This document shows, piece after piece, positions 23,540 through 34,400 of a DNA stretch of 64,000 bases; position 1 is the stretch's first letter, and each line of letters starts with the position of its first letter. Source of the DNA: Paramacrobiotus metropolitanus (Eukaryota > Tardigrada > Eutardigrada > Parachela > Macrobiotidae); assembly GCF_019649055.1 (NCBI RefSeq), contig NW_026570229.1, positions 1,178,001-1,242,000 of the forward strand. The letters run 5' to 3'. A program made the position numbers and the translations under genes. The notes beneath the pieces were generated by a model, which worked only from the letters and a program-made list of their open reading frames with translations, had not been told where the DNA came from and searched no databases.

Positions 23540-26400
23540 ACTCTTCAGCATGGTCAAAAACAATGTCCCGTACGAAGTTCCGCAGTAAACTAGCGAACGT
23601 TACAGTTTTTATGAGAATTTATTTATTTACTTATTATTAAATAACAGCGTTTGATAAGGCCGATTGAAAAGGCCAATAACACAGGGATACCAAGCACTCC
23701 CCGGATATTGCTCATGAAAAGCGCTCTGCCGGCTGAAGCACTGTAGGTGTCCAAGGAACGTCAAACACGCTCCATGTCGCGACGTATAATACAACAGGCA
23801 GCCCGACATGAAAATACACGGATCCCGAAACGTGCTAACCTTACGACTCGCCAACAGATCCCCGTTAATTTCATTGTTCGTCCCCTTGCTGACCGATAGG
23901 GTGCCGCTGCGCCCGCATTAGACGCGGGAATAAACGCAGGTTATTCTGCAACGATCACGCTCGGCGATTGTCTTCTCGCATCAGGTTACCCTCTTCAGTG
24001 CTCATAACCCGTACAATTACACAAACTCAGTCAAATAATTATGCGCTGCATGCGACATTTTCTTACCGCCCACCTGTATTTCGGGATTGTCATTTTTTTT
24101 AACAGTTTTCTTTGTAGCATTAGTCAGTATACACAAAGGATTTAATACAATGTGATAATTCAATGTTGGCGTTTATATCTTGTATAGTATTGGCTAATTT
24201 ATGGAATATCTCCTTTGTGTCCGGTAAGAAATTCTGTATAGTCAGCAATCTGCAGGGATTATATTCTGAAGGTCATGCGTACCTTGCGTATCTGTCAGTT
24301 TACCCAGTGTGCACATCACTGGGCATTCAAGTGGCTTTCGATAGCGGCTGTCCGAAAACAGTCTCCTGTCGGAGCTAAGAGGGTAGACTGCACTAATGTA
24401 GAGCGGAAATGAGTTTATTTAAGATAAAATAATGTCGCGCAGATGAATAGAGTGTGCAGGTAAATAGGGCGTGGCCTCGAATGAGAATTTAATTAATCTT
24501 GTACCAAACTATGAGTTTTCAAAAATAGGGTTTTTATTTCCTAAACCATGTAAAGACTTCTTGGACGAATATGCTTACATTTTATTAGCCATCTACTTGT
24601 ACCTAATACAAACAAATTTTTGAAAATTGATTTCGCAGCAATTGTCTCGGCCGCCGCTTGCGTACTTCCGTTACGTGCGTCGGTATTTGACAACTTGAAG
24701 GGTGACGGCTCCATGACCATCGCTAGGTGCAACGTCCGCAAAATTAAAAATAATCGACCGGAGCGCAGCGGAGGTCCTCTAATTCAGACAAAACTGAAAA
24801 GGTGTTGTCTGTCTGTCCGTTACGGAAGTAAGAAATGACGTCATACAAGGAAGTAAAGAAAATGAGGTCATATAAGGAAGTCGGAAATTACGTCATATAA
24901 GGAAGTAAAAATTATTTCCACAGAAAGGCTACATCAAAGCCAAAAAGGGGCACCACCGTTGTCATGTTACCTTAAAATTTGAAATCTGCGGCATACACTT
25001 TCTTATTAGCCCCGCTATCTGCCCTTCTGAAAAGTTTGGCATGGGTCTGGCACTGGAGATATTAACTGGATTGCGGCGGCTCTCAAATCGTTACAAATCA
25101 GGGACAGTTTGCATTGCAGAGGCAATAAAAATGGCAAGCGGTCTGAGTCAGACCCCGTCTGGCCTGCAGACCGTCCTCTGCAACGCTCTGCAGCCCGGTC
25201 CAAATCGCCTTTTTGAACATGTACATGTAGGTCCTCGTCGTCTGCTGCGCTCCCTGCTCCCTATCAAAAGACACAGGAGAGGGCAAAGTCGCTCGGACTG
25301 GTCAAAACGCATATGGTCTGAGTGTAGAGCGTCAGTGTATGACTGAATGTGAGTGGAAGAGCAGTCCACATGTACCCCGTTTCCCTATTGTTATTGTATG
25401 CGATGGCGCACAGTATATACCAGTATGGGGGGTGTGAGCAGCGAATAACAGAAAAGAGGTTTCTATAGTAAATGGGGATGGAAGAGTACGTTTCCTTTGG
25501 CCATTTCCGTTTTCTATAGCTTTCATTGGTTTGGTTTTCTAGCTGGAAGCCAACTACAGCAGACTCGACCGGGGAAACATTTGCAGAAAGTTACGTGGAT
25601 GTTGGATGAAGTACTTGAGCAGTTGAGGCCAATGATTTTCTGCATCTCTAAATAATTCCAGTTGGTGTCAGGCTGTCGGCCCATGCGCTAAACTTGAGTG
25701 AAAGTTTGCATAATTTGATCGACCATTGTAGTTTGCTGCGCGGCTTTGCCTCGCGAGAAACAACAGGGACACCGATATGGAAGCGGAGTAACCGAAGATG
25801 GGCAGCTGCACAAACAACCGGCCACCGGGCTACACAGCGGTGCAGGCCACATAATCCAGACGGAGGACGTCCCGGGATGCGCCTCGATTCCGGCGCCGGG
25901 CCCCCGCCAGGCGTTTCGACCATGATGCCTGTGTTGGCTACGCCATTGTGCATATGTGCATTTGGTGGCGGTGACCGACGAACGGACATTAGACCTTGCA
26001 TTAACGCTGAGCATAAAGGACCTTCGCTTAACTCAAAATTAATTTTTATGGGGCTTTTTTTACTTAATTAGCGAGCTGAAATAAGAATACTCGGGATCAG
26101 AGGGAGGAGCGTATGCGATCGTTAGCTACTCAAGTAGCGTGTGGCATTGGTGGACGCCGGTGATCCTTTTATGATAGGTACTGTATACGCAAAGTGAGCG
26201 AAAAATGAGAAAATTCAAGTAATGCATCCTATGGGATTGTTATAGAATTATGCATTACAGATTACACAGTTTTAGGAGCGACACTACGATTCAGGTACCA
26301 GTCTACATTCAGTCTACAATGCGGTGTGTTGTGATTTCAAACTAACTTTTGCTTAAATTCGGAGCTATACCACCAGCTTAAGATTGTGTTTGGTTTGGTT
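23540..26400. other. No confident gene; dispersed repeats
   Basis: Contains four GGAAGT-headed tandem units at 24,824-24,910 (period 25-27, with TGACGTCA-like words), the dispersed ATCGACCGGAGCGCAGCGGA word at 24,757, and an inverted copy of the 20.7-21.1 kb repeat at 25,940-25,985. Several 60-120-codon frames overlap on both strands at 25.0-26.0 kb; I cannot tell which, if any, is real. Confidence 0.4.
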
Positions 26401-26501
26401 TCGTAGGTTGCTTGATCAGCCATCCATGTTGCGAGCACTAAAGGTGTTTGGCTTTAACGCGGTACTTTAATACGGCAATTAATAAATCCATTGCACTGGC
26501 A

Positions 26502-26909
26502 ATGGATTTTCGTAAAGCTCTACTTGTCCTTGCATTTCTCATTGGTTTTCTTGCTGGATTTCCTGTCGCAATAAGTCTCCAGCTGCTTATCAACCACTGT
26601 TCGTATGGGTTGAAGTGGGTTGTGGTTGAAAGTCTGATAATCGGATCATCGATCATCTTGCCCATCAGCTTTATTATTTGGTTGACCGTTAAAATTATTT
26701 TATCAAGAATGTGGTTTGGGAAGAAGTGGTATAATCGTCGCGACGTTTGGGCTCGTATCTTCGGACTACACCCGCTAGAAACTTTGCGTGTTCCGGCGCT
26801 CGTCCATGTTCCACCGCCACATGTGCATGTCAACGGACAATGTGGCGGTGGAACATGTACATGTCGACGGTCAATGTGTCCCGTGTCGTTGCCTATACTA
26901 AATAACTAA
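26502..26909 (+). CDS. Small two-helix membrane protein or exon
   Basis: An ATG at 26,502 opens 135 codons. Residues about 5-28 (ALLVLAFLIGFLAGFPVAI) and about 45-70 (VESLIIGSSIILPISFIIWL) are strongly hydrophobic, typical of two transmembrane helices, followed by a basic WFGKKWYNRR stretch. The tail is cysteine- and histidine-rich and is encoded by an 18-bp perfect inverted repeat (26,805-26,822 and 26,840-26,857), so the C-terminus may be recent repeat-derived sequence or intronic read-through. The frame is open upstream of the ATG, so an earlier exon is possible. No family recognised. Confidence 0.45.
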   Translation: MDFRKALLVLAFLIGFLAGFPVAISLQLLINHCSYGLKWVVVESLIIGSSIILPISFIIWLTVKIILSRMWFGKKWYNRRDVWARIFGLHPLETLRVPALVHVPPPHVHVNGQCGGGTCTCRRSMCPVSLPILNN

Positions 26910-27865
26910 ACGAAGTGCACTAGAGTGGCTTTGGCTACACCATGCTGAAGGCCAACGAATGAGCGATCGAGCTCATAAATTCAGAATAGGCTCCGTAGCT
27001 TTTTCGTTGTATTCGTTTCGAAAACGAACGATTGTATGTTGTGGCCCGGTACATAAACTGTGTGTGTATGCAGCTACATTATACTTGTGTGGCTGTCTTC
27101 TTTAGCCATGGCGGGTGGAGCTGATCATGGGAACATCCTCGAACCTCTCCAGACCGCAATGTTACACGATGCGCTGTATTCACCCTATAGCTAACATTTG
27201 ACTCTAGCTAGCTCTAGCTAGCGCTAAAGGAGAAACCGGCTTTCGCACAAATTATCCAAATGAATAGCAAAAAAAGCCGAACGAAGTGAACAGCTCAAAA
27301 GTGCAGATAACATAAAGCATGGTTATATGCTGATACTACAACATTTTTGAGCCGCTAGGTACAGAAAGTATACAGAGTATGATGTCATCATACGCGACTT
27401 AATACGTGTATAGCAAGAAATACAGTAAATACTATACCAGTAAATCAGTTGTTCATCTAATCTAACGGCCAAACGGACCGTGAGCGGTTCACAACACATC
27501 AACGGTAGCTCGTAACACATTTGGATACTGTTACTGTACAATAAACGTAGTGAATAGTGAAGACAGTGAGAACAAATGCGTGCATCAGCCTAGAAGCTTT
27601 TAAATGCAGTAGTATGCGGAATCGACCATCTGGGATGACGCTAAGGGGAAATGTTTGGCGAGAACGGAAAGTGGCTAGAACGGAGAGTTTTTACAAAAAC
27701 AAATTGAAGCATTGTTGTTGATGAAACAATGTTGCAATAAACTGGGTTTACCCGGCTTCATCCGATCTGCCAAGCATATTGCTGGTAAAACTCTGCTGCA
27801 GAGTTTCCTGTACAGCTATTGCTGCTGTCGTCGGCTGCCTGATTCGTTTGATGATTAACAACATA
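26910..27865. other. No recognisable gene
   Basis: Short frames only. GCTAGCTCTAGCTAGCGCTA words at about 27,205-27,228 form a local palindrome cluster. Confidence 0.4.
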
Positions 27866-27867
27866 CA

Positions 27868-28275
27868 AGGGGGTACCAAGCCAAGTTCAGATAGTTGCAT
27901 AAAATAAATTTAAAAATATTTCCATACGCCTTTATGTATCTATTTGGTCACTTTTCTAGTACAGCTTTTTATTGCCAATGTCAAGGAAACGTCGTACGAT
28001 GTGGCAGTGAGGAGCCAGGTATCGATTTAGGGGATGGGGTGGTGGTCATTTTTCGGTCCTTAATAACTGCAACTTTAAATAATGCAGTAGCTGATATTTT
28101 TGCGTGCATGTTTTTGAAAACTGTTGCAGGGCTCAATGGGTGTCTTTTTTGTGCCACCAAAAAATTTTTGCGCATTTAGTCTCCGAGGTCACCTCGAAAC
28201 AAGATGCACCTCCCATGGATTTGTATGTTAAAACGAGCATATCGAGGAATGCGGTTGCCTAGACACTGATCGCAT
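27868..28275. mobile_element. Truncated relative of the 16.8-kb mariner-like element
   Basis: The left end GGGGGTACCAAGCCAAGTTC and the internal ACCTCGAAACAAGATGCACC / GGTTGCCTAG blocks match 16,791-16,830 and 17,116-17,205 in the same order. No matching right terminus was found, so it is truncated or too diverged. Confidence 0.55.
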
Positions 28276-29598
28276 TAGCCAAGATCTTAGTGTTAAAACA
28301 ACAGTAAGGAAGGAACTGGTAAAAAACTGCGCCTTTATAGGTAGTTCTCAAACTCTCCAATTTTTGAATTATTTTCGAATGAACGCGCTTATTTTCTGTT
28401 AAGCAGTGCGAATTTTGCACAAAATACAGTACCAGATAAGAAAGTGAACGGAAGCTCCCTGTGCCTCGACTTCTTGTATCGAGACAAAGCTATTTTAAGT
28501 GCTACAAGCAACGGACTATAACAAAAACCTTAAATGAAAATTTTACAGTTCACTAGCAAAAGGAGTCGGTGCCTCCAAAAACGCTTCCGGTAGCCCCATA
28601 TTGCCTGGAAATTGCTACATCATACATTTAAAAAATTTTTACCTAGATGCCATCGAATCGTTGCTTAGCATATGGACGTACAAGCAGCTCCTGAGCATAA
28701 GGGCATACAAACAGCTTAAAAGTTAGCAAGGTTATTGAATTTCTGAAATTTCATTATTTTGCTGTGATGGTTGGCGCACGCGCGCTCTGTAGTACGAACG
28801 TTGAAGCTCGATCTGCATTTGGAAGGATCCACGGGATGCCGTGCCCGCAAAAACGATACTGCGGCATAAAATGCAATTAATACTACAGAGGGTTATTCAG
28901 CCAAGTGTGGTCACTTTTTGGAAAATTTCTGCTTAGCCGCTGCAGGCTCATTTTACTTTTTTAAAAATTTTATCAAATAGCCACAACATTCAATCACATT
29001 TTGAATTCAACCGAGCCAAGATTTCGTTATCCTGTAGCCCAGGAAAAAATTCAGTTTATCCCCACCATGTTGGCAACAGTTGACCAGTTCAGCTATAGGA
29101 AATGGATTCCCTTTACTCAAAATTAATTTAAAATTTGGGTTTTCGCCATAATCGACTGGAAACCTGTCATGGGTTTCGAACAAACCTTTTTCAGAAGGAA
29201 TTACCAGTTTTTTTCGATCAGGAAGCAACATCCTTGTTTTCTTAGCAGTGCTCCCGGGAGCACATCTCTGGTTCTGGATGACTTCTTCCTCTCTGCCAGG
29301 CTTAATCCGTGGAGCGTCTTTTTCGACCAATGAACATTGTAAATTGTGAAGGAAGACCTGCGTTACAACTTTAGTTTGTGGAGGAACGAAAAGGATAGCC
29401 ATAGCTCCGTGAGTAACAATTCGCACATTGAGCATGGCTCTTGCGAGTGTCTTCCTGTTTTCGCGTTTTTTCCAGCCGTCCTACCGCAAGAACGCGCAAG
29501 AATATGGAATCGTTTTTGCTATAAAAAATATTCGGATCGTCGTTTTTCACAATTAAAACCATCCAGATTTGAAAAGCAGACGATCCTTTTAAGGCCAG

Positions 29599-29872
29599 TG
29601 TAGGGCAGCGCCCGCCCGCCTATATACATGGACTCTCACACAACCAGTGGGGGGAAACTTTATACACGTACTACTGCTCCCTGAACAACACAGCCGGCCG
29701 CCCTTATATAGCGGCGAGCCGGCAAATACACATACGGCTGGGAAAGATCCCGCTGACGTCTATGGACGTCAGTGGGGAAATCGATGATCGTACAATGTGC
29801 ACGCCGGGATCATGCATCCCCGGCGTGCTATCGATCGGGTGCACATACACGTCTGTAGGGAAAAACCCTACA
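29599..29872 (-). repeat. 3' LTR of element 1
   Basis: 274 bp, apparently identical to 38,381-38,654. It includes the stem CTGACGTC-TATG-GACGTCAG (29,753-29,772) and TATATAAG on the minus strand (about 29,709-29,702). Confidence 0.93.
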
Positions 29873-30088
29873 GACTGCCCTTTTTCGAGACATAAAGTAC
29901 ACATAAGAAAGGAAAAAGACAAACTTGTTTGTATAAGGAGAAAAAGAAAAGACAGTAAAAGACAGAATAGGAGAGAAGACGAAGATACAGTCCAAGCCGT
30001 AAAAACTTCCAAAACCGTCTTGGTGAAGACAATAGACAAATTCACGTAAATAAAAAGTACAAGAAAATTTGTTGAATTTTAAATTAGT

Positions 30089-30742
30089 TTAATCGTATCC
30101 ATCCTGGATACGGTCGAAATCAAGATCCACTGTGGAAGAGGTTCCTGTTGATGGTTCCGGTTGAAATCCATCCAAATGCTGGTGGTTTTGTGAGGAGGTG
30201 TCCTCTTCATCGGATATATTGATATCGTCATCTTGTGCTGTGACATAGGGCTCTTCTGTACGCTGTTCAGATATTAGTTCTGTTGATAATGGTGCAGTTT
30301 GTTGTTCCGAGGTAGAGGCAGTTTCATAATGAAAATTATGAGCTGCTTCTTCACTGGAAGAGGATGATCCCGAAGGTGTACGTATTCGCTTTAAGGGACT
30401 TCCAGAAACTTTTCGTGGTAATGTAGTAATTTGTTTCCGTGCTGTTGGAGTTGTCTCTTTAAGTTGAACATATAATTCTGCATTAATAATTCCTTTGAGA
30501 ACATGATCGATGAGGGCATGTTTATACGCTGTGGCGGATGATCCATACATAATGCCGCAGTGGCAACGAGATCCATATGCGTTCCTCTGTACTGAGAGAT
30601 CAGTGATGGAATATAGGATACTAATCCATCGATTTCCATGCGGTATTTTTAAATTAATCACTTGAGAGGTTGTGTCTATTTCAAATTGAGGAGTAGACGT
30701 CGGTGAGGGCTTTGTGCAATCCATACCAGTATCGTCCATCAA
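30089..30742 (-). CDS. Element 1 ORF2: CxCG...H zinc-binding-like protein
   Basis: 217 codons from ATG at 30,742. Residues about 56-80 hold CHCG followed about 15 residues later by HALIDH, a candidate C2H2-type zinc site. Upstream is a beta-rich NLKIPHGNRWISILYSI stretch. The C-terminal half is Ser/Thr/acid-rich with a basic RKVSGSPLKRIRT patch, which could be a nuclear signal. The start overlaps the stop of ORF1 (ATGA), so coupled reinitiation or a -1 shift is possible. ORF1 and ORF2 share the same domain plan, so one arose from the other by duplication. No known family recognised. Confidence 0.65.
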   Translation of the reverse strand: MMDDTGMDCTKPSPTSTPQFEIDTTSQVINLKIPHGNRWISILYSITDLSVQRNAYGSRCHCGIMYGSSATAYKHALIDHVLKGIINAELYVQLKETTPTARKQITTLPRKVSGSPLKRIRTPSGSSSSSEEAAHNFHYETASTSEQQTAPLSTELISEQRTEEPYVTAQDDDINISDEEDTSSQNHQHLDGFQPEPSTGTSSTVDLDFDRIQDGYD

Positions 30743-31029
30743 AAAATTAGTGATTGTTCCAAATAAGCTATCGTTTCTTCATTTAGCATATGTTGTAGAA
30801 AATGCCGAACGAATGCATGGGCTCTTACCCTTTCACGGCAACAATCACGATATCCGCAGAGGCAGAAATATTGGTCGTCAATGCGCTCTCCGGTAATATT
30901 CAAACTGTCAATAGTGATCCCAAAATATAGTTCTTGATTATCAATGGAAAAACAAATCTCGATAATGTTATCGTCATCGGGGTATTGGATTGTTGGTGGT
31001 GCCGTAAATGGTGACTCTGACAATGGCAT
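30739..31029 (-). CDS. Element 1 ORF1: paralogous CxCG...HxxxxH protein
   Basis: 96 codons ending where ORF2 begins. After EICFSIDNQELYFGITIDSL comes CLCGYRDCCRERVRAHAFVR, giving a C-x-C-G start followed by paired histidines (HAFVRH). It aligns with ORF2 over about 70 residues (beta-like segment, CxCG, paired His, then helix) at low identity. This could be a nucleic-acid-binding protein of the element. The first ATG is used here; an upstream exon is possible. Confidence 0.6.
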   Translation of the reverse strand: MPLSESPFTAPPTIQYPDDDNIIEICFSIDNQELYFGITIDSLNITGERIDDQYFCLCGYRDCCRERVRAHAFVRHFLQHMLNEETIAYLEQSLIF

Positions 31030-31054
31030 TATAAAGCTGTCTTTTTGGGCATGT

Positions 31055-31384
31055 TTAGGCGAACCTTATAAAATGAGAATGGTGGAAACAGTTTTGTCTG
31101 TGAAGCATGTTCAGTTGGCAATTGGATGAAGAGAGATCGATAGCAGGCTGGGGTGATAAAAATGGTACTAGTGAACGATACATTTCCACGGTCGTTTTCC
31201 AATTTTTATCGCGTTGATTCTTTAGTCCAGTGCAGCGGATGAAGGATCCGTGAATAAAGTCACTCATATGTAGCGCAGTATTATTGGAGGAGCGTATATG
31301 AGAACTATCAAATGACGTCATTGGTCTTAAAATTTTAAAATTATATGGAAGCGACTTCATAGCAACATTATATTGTTGGTACAT
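31055..31384 (-). CDS. Element 1 candidate ORF0
   Basis: 109 codons on the minus strand directly upstream of ORF1. The composition is mixed and the C-terminal part holds LHRQNCFHHSHF, rich in His and Cys. No family recognised. It could be a real third ORF or 5'-untranslated sequence before ORF1. Confidence 0.3.
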   Translation of the reverse strand: MYQQYNVAMKSLPYNFKILRPMTSFDSSHIRSSNNTALHMSDFIHGSFIRCTGLKNQRDKNWKTTVEMYRSLVPFLSPQPAIDLSSSNCQLNMLHRQNCFHHSHFIRFA

Positions 31385-31399
31385 AAAAATTTAGGTTAT

Positions 31400-33238
31400 A
31401 TGGCGTGAGCCATTTCCATCGATCTTTTATTAATGAATTTATAAATGTCGCTTTCTTAATGTGAGAAATTATATCTGTCGCTTGGAGCGACCTTGTTTTC
31501 TCAGGTGGAAATTTGATTGTCAGAAAAAACGTTTAGGTGGCGTTAGCCGGTTCCGTCAAAATTCTTTTTATCACGATTTCTAGACCCATCGAGATTTGAA
31601 ATAACACTGAGATCACTAAAAAAAAAAAAAAAAAAAAAAAAAACCGATCTTAGGAAAAATAATTTAACGGTCGCTTTTGCGATCTTTTTGAGAAGATGCC
31701 TGAGTGTCGCGATTGCGATCTTTTCTAGAACTATTCGGCAGTAATAAAATTTAAAAAACGGTTTGTAATCGTCGCCGATCTTTTTAACACAGTTGTCGCA
31801 TGTTCGCGATCTTTTGGTAATGAAAGGAATAATTATATTGTCGCTTTGAGCGATCTTTTATAGAAGATATTAGAACATAAGTTTATGACGTGAGTCGTGA
31901 GTCATTTCCATCGAGATGATTAGAATTAATTTACAATTTGACAGATTTTAGTTCGCTCGGTTGCATTTAAATTTTCTGTCGCATCTTTCGCGATCTATTG
32001 GGTGATAGCCGTTTATACAAACCGGTTTCGGTGATAGTTGAAATTCGATGCATTCGTTATGATAATTTAAATACAATATTATTGATCGTTTTAAAATGTC
32101 GCTTTCATAGCGATCTTTTTGGACAAATTCTCATTAGATGAAGTTAATGGATGAAAATATTGTAAATTAAATCGTGCGTTAGAGACCTTGTTAATAAAAA
32201 TTAGATCACGTTTAAGCAATTTGTTAACAACAAAAAAGATTTATGTCGTTTTTTGCGATCTTTTTGAATAGAATATTTAAATTCCGGCAATGTTAGGAAT
32301 CTTGTAATGTGTCGCAATCATGGCGATCGTTTGTTTCTTTTGAAAAAAAATGTCAATCAGTCGCTGTTAAGACGTTTTTCATTAAAGAAAATTATGTTAC
32401 TTTATATGCGATTTTTTTGGTAATCAAAGAAATCACTTTAGTGTCGCTCTTTTTTTTTTTTTTTGTAATCAAAGAAATGACTTTAGTGGCGCGAACTTTT
32501 TTTAAAAAAAAAAACAGTATGACAATTAATATGGCGTGAGCCATTTGACAAAATTTCATCAACATCGTAATGATTTTTATGGCGTGAGCCATTTGACATC
32601 AAATGGTGGGTAGAGGCTGATTTTGTTGCGTTTAATCATCTTCTTTGTTAAATGAAGAAGTTATTAAAGAATGGGAAAGGAATTGCAAAATGAAGAAGTA
32701 ATTGCAACATAATTAGCGCGTTAATGAATATGCCAAAACAAACAATTTTATTATCGCGCTGGTTAGATATTTTAAATAAGAAAATAATTGTCGCTTTTGC
32801 GATCTTTTGACTCGACAAATTACTATCGCTTTTGCGATCTTTTGTAGAAAAGAAAGTTTATTGCCGCTTTTTATTAGTGATCTGTTTTGCTAAAAAAAAA
32901 AATTTCAATTCGAAGAAGTTCTTTCATTAATTTTAAAATTAAGAGTTGTCGCTTGATAACGATCTTTTTTTGGTCATAAAAATTATTGTCACATATGAAC
33001 GATCTTTTATAGGGAATAAATAAAGCATTTTAAATGTCGTTTTCTTTGCGATCTTTTGGTTGCAATCAATTTGGAAATTTTGTATATGATCGATGTTTTG
33101 CTTATATGAAAAACAATTTAAATTGTCGCCGAATTTGCGATCTTTTGCTAGGAATTAAAAATTAAATGTCATAACATTAGCGACCTTTTGTTAATTTAGC
33201 AAAGTCGTAACCTTCGTTAAAAAAATGGCGTGAGCCAT
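31400..33238. repeat. ATGGC-GTGA-GCCAT hairpins
   Basis: The 14-mer ATGGCGTGAGCCAT is present exactly at 31,400-31,413, 32,531-32,544, 32,579-32,592 and 33,225-33,238. A variant near 31,885-31,905 (ATGACGTGAGTC...GTCAT) changes both arms and keeps the GTGA loop. A 5-bp stem with a GNRA-type tetraloop forms if plus-strand RNA is made. Confidence 0.8.
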
Positions 33239-34400
33239 GTACATCGAAATGCGATTTGTCGGGCAATGTCGCTTTTGCAATCTCTCGCGAAAATAAAAAT
33301 GTCGCTTAATGCGATATTTCTGATGTTAAAAGATCATTATTGAGCGTTTGATAGGGATTTTTCGGTAAAATAAAAATTTTAATTATCGCAAATCAACGAT
33401 GTTTTTGGTGAGAATAATAAATGTAATAAATTGTCGCTTATTAGCGATCTTTTCACTAACGATGACAGAATTTAAATTTCAATATCAGTGGTCCTTTAGT
33501 AATTTCAGAAGTTATCAATCTTTTTAGTGATAATATTCCAGAAGTGTGGCGAGTTTGATATAATAATAAAATTTTTGTGACCTTTAAGTCGTCTTCGTAT
33601 CATTAAAAATTTAGTCACGTGCCTTTGCGATCTTTTGGTTACTAATTAAACAAATTCTAGTTGTCGTTCTTTTGCAATGTTTTTTGAATAGGAAGAATAA
33701 ACGATGTCGCATCCAGTGGCGGTCTTTTTCGGAAATAATTAAAGGAAATTTACGGTGCTTTTCATTAGCGATTTTTTGCTAATGAAATTTAAATGCCTTT
33801 GGTGTGGAGATCTTTTATGATCAGGGATAAAAACAGTAACATGCCACTTTTCGCGATCTTTTTGAAGTAATAAAGAAACTGGTAATTTAATAAAGAAACT
33901 GTTAATTTTTTGTTGAAAATAATGTAAATGTCGCTATCAGCGATCTTTCCATTTGTTGTTAGTGTAAAATTCTGGCGCGTTAGCGGTTTGTAATGTTGAA
34001 AGCACATTCTTAAAAGTAACGTTCTTACCAATCTTTTAATTCGAAAAAATAAAAGAGTAAAATATGGCAGTTTTCGCCATCGTTTCATTATCATTAAGTG
34101 AGATTGTCGCGTTTTTCAAACGACCTTTTTATTAAAGTCGTTTTAAGTGATTTTTCGAATAAATTTCAATTGTAAAAGACGGCTCCTACAATCTTTTAGA
34201 TAATATGCGATTTAAAATTCCAAAAATGCATGAGCAATGTTCGTTTAATTTAGTAAAAATTGTATTGTGGAGAGAAGCTTTCTCTTTTTTTGGTATTTCA
34301 AAAGAAATTTTTTTAAAAAATTGATTTTTCTTGCGATCTTGTCTTAGAAAGGAAAAGAACGCAAAGTGTCATTTTATGCGATCGTTAATAAATAAAAAAG
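31430..34400. repeat. Array of about 30 TCGC-loop-GCGA hairpins
   Basis: On the plus strand the word TGTCGC, a 3-10-nt variable loop, GCGATC and a T-run recurs every 40-150 bp. Examples lie near 31,667, 31,701, 31,797, 31,841, 32,096, 32,790, 32,823, 33,037, 33,126, 33,433 and 33,930. The stem TCGC/GCGA and the following TCTTTT are constant while loops and spacers differ. Degenerate versions keep one arm (for example near 33,274 and 33,616). This is neither a tandem duplication of a fixed unit nor a CRISPR array (no constant-length repeat or spacer). Confidence 0.85.

Noticed and set aside
31430-34400. CRISPR-like array
   Set aside because: Repeat length and spacer length vary widely, repeats are only short stems, no cas genes, and the context is a eukaryotic LTR element.
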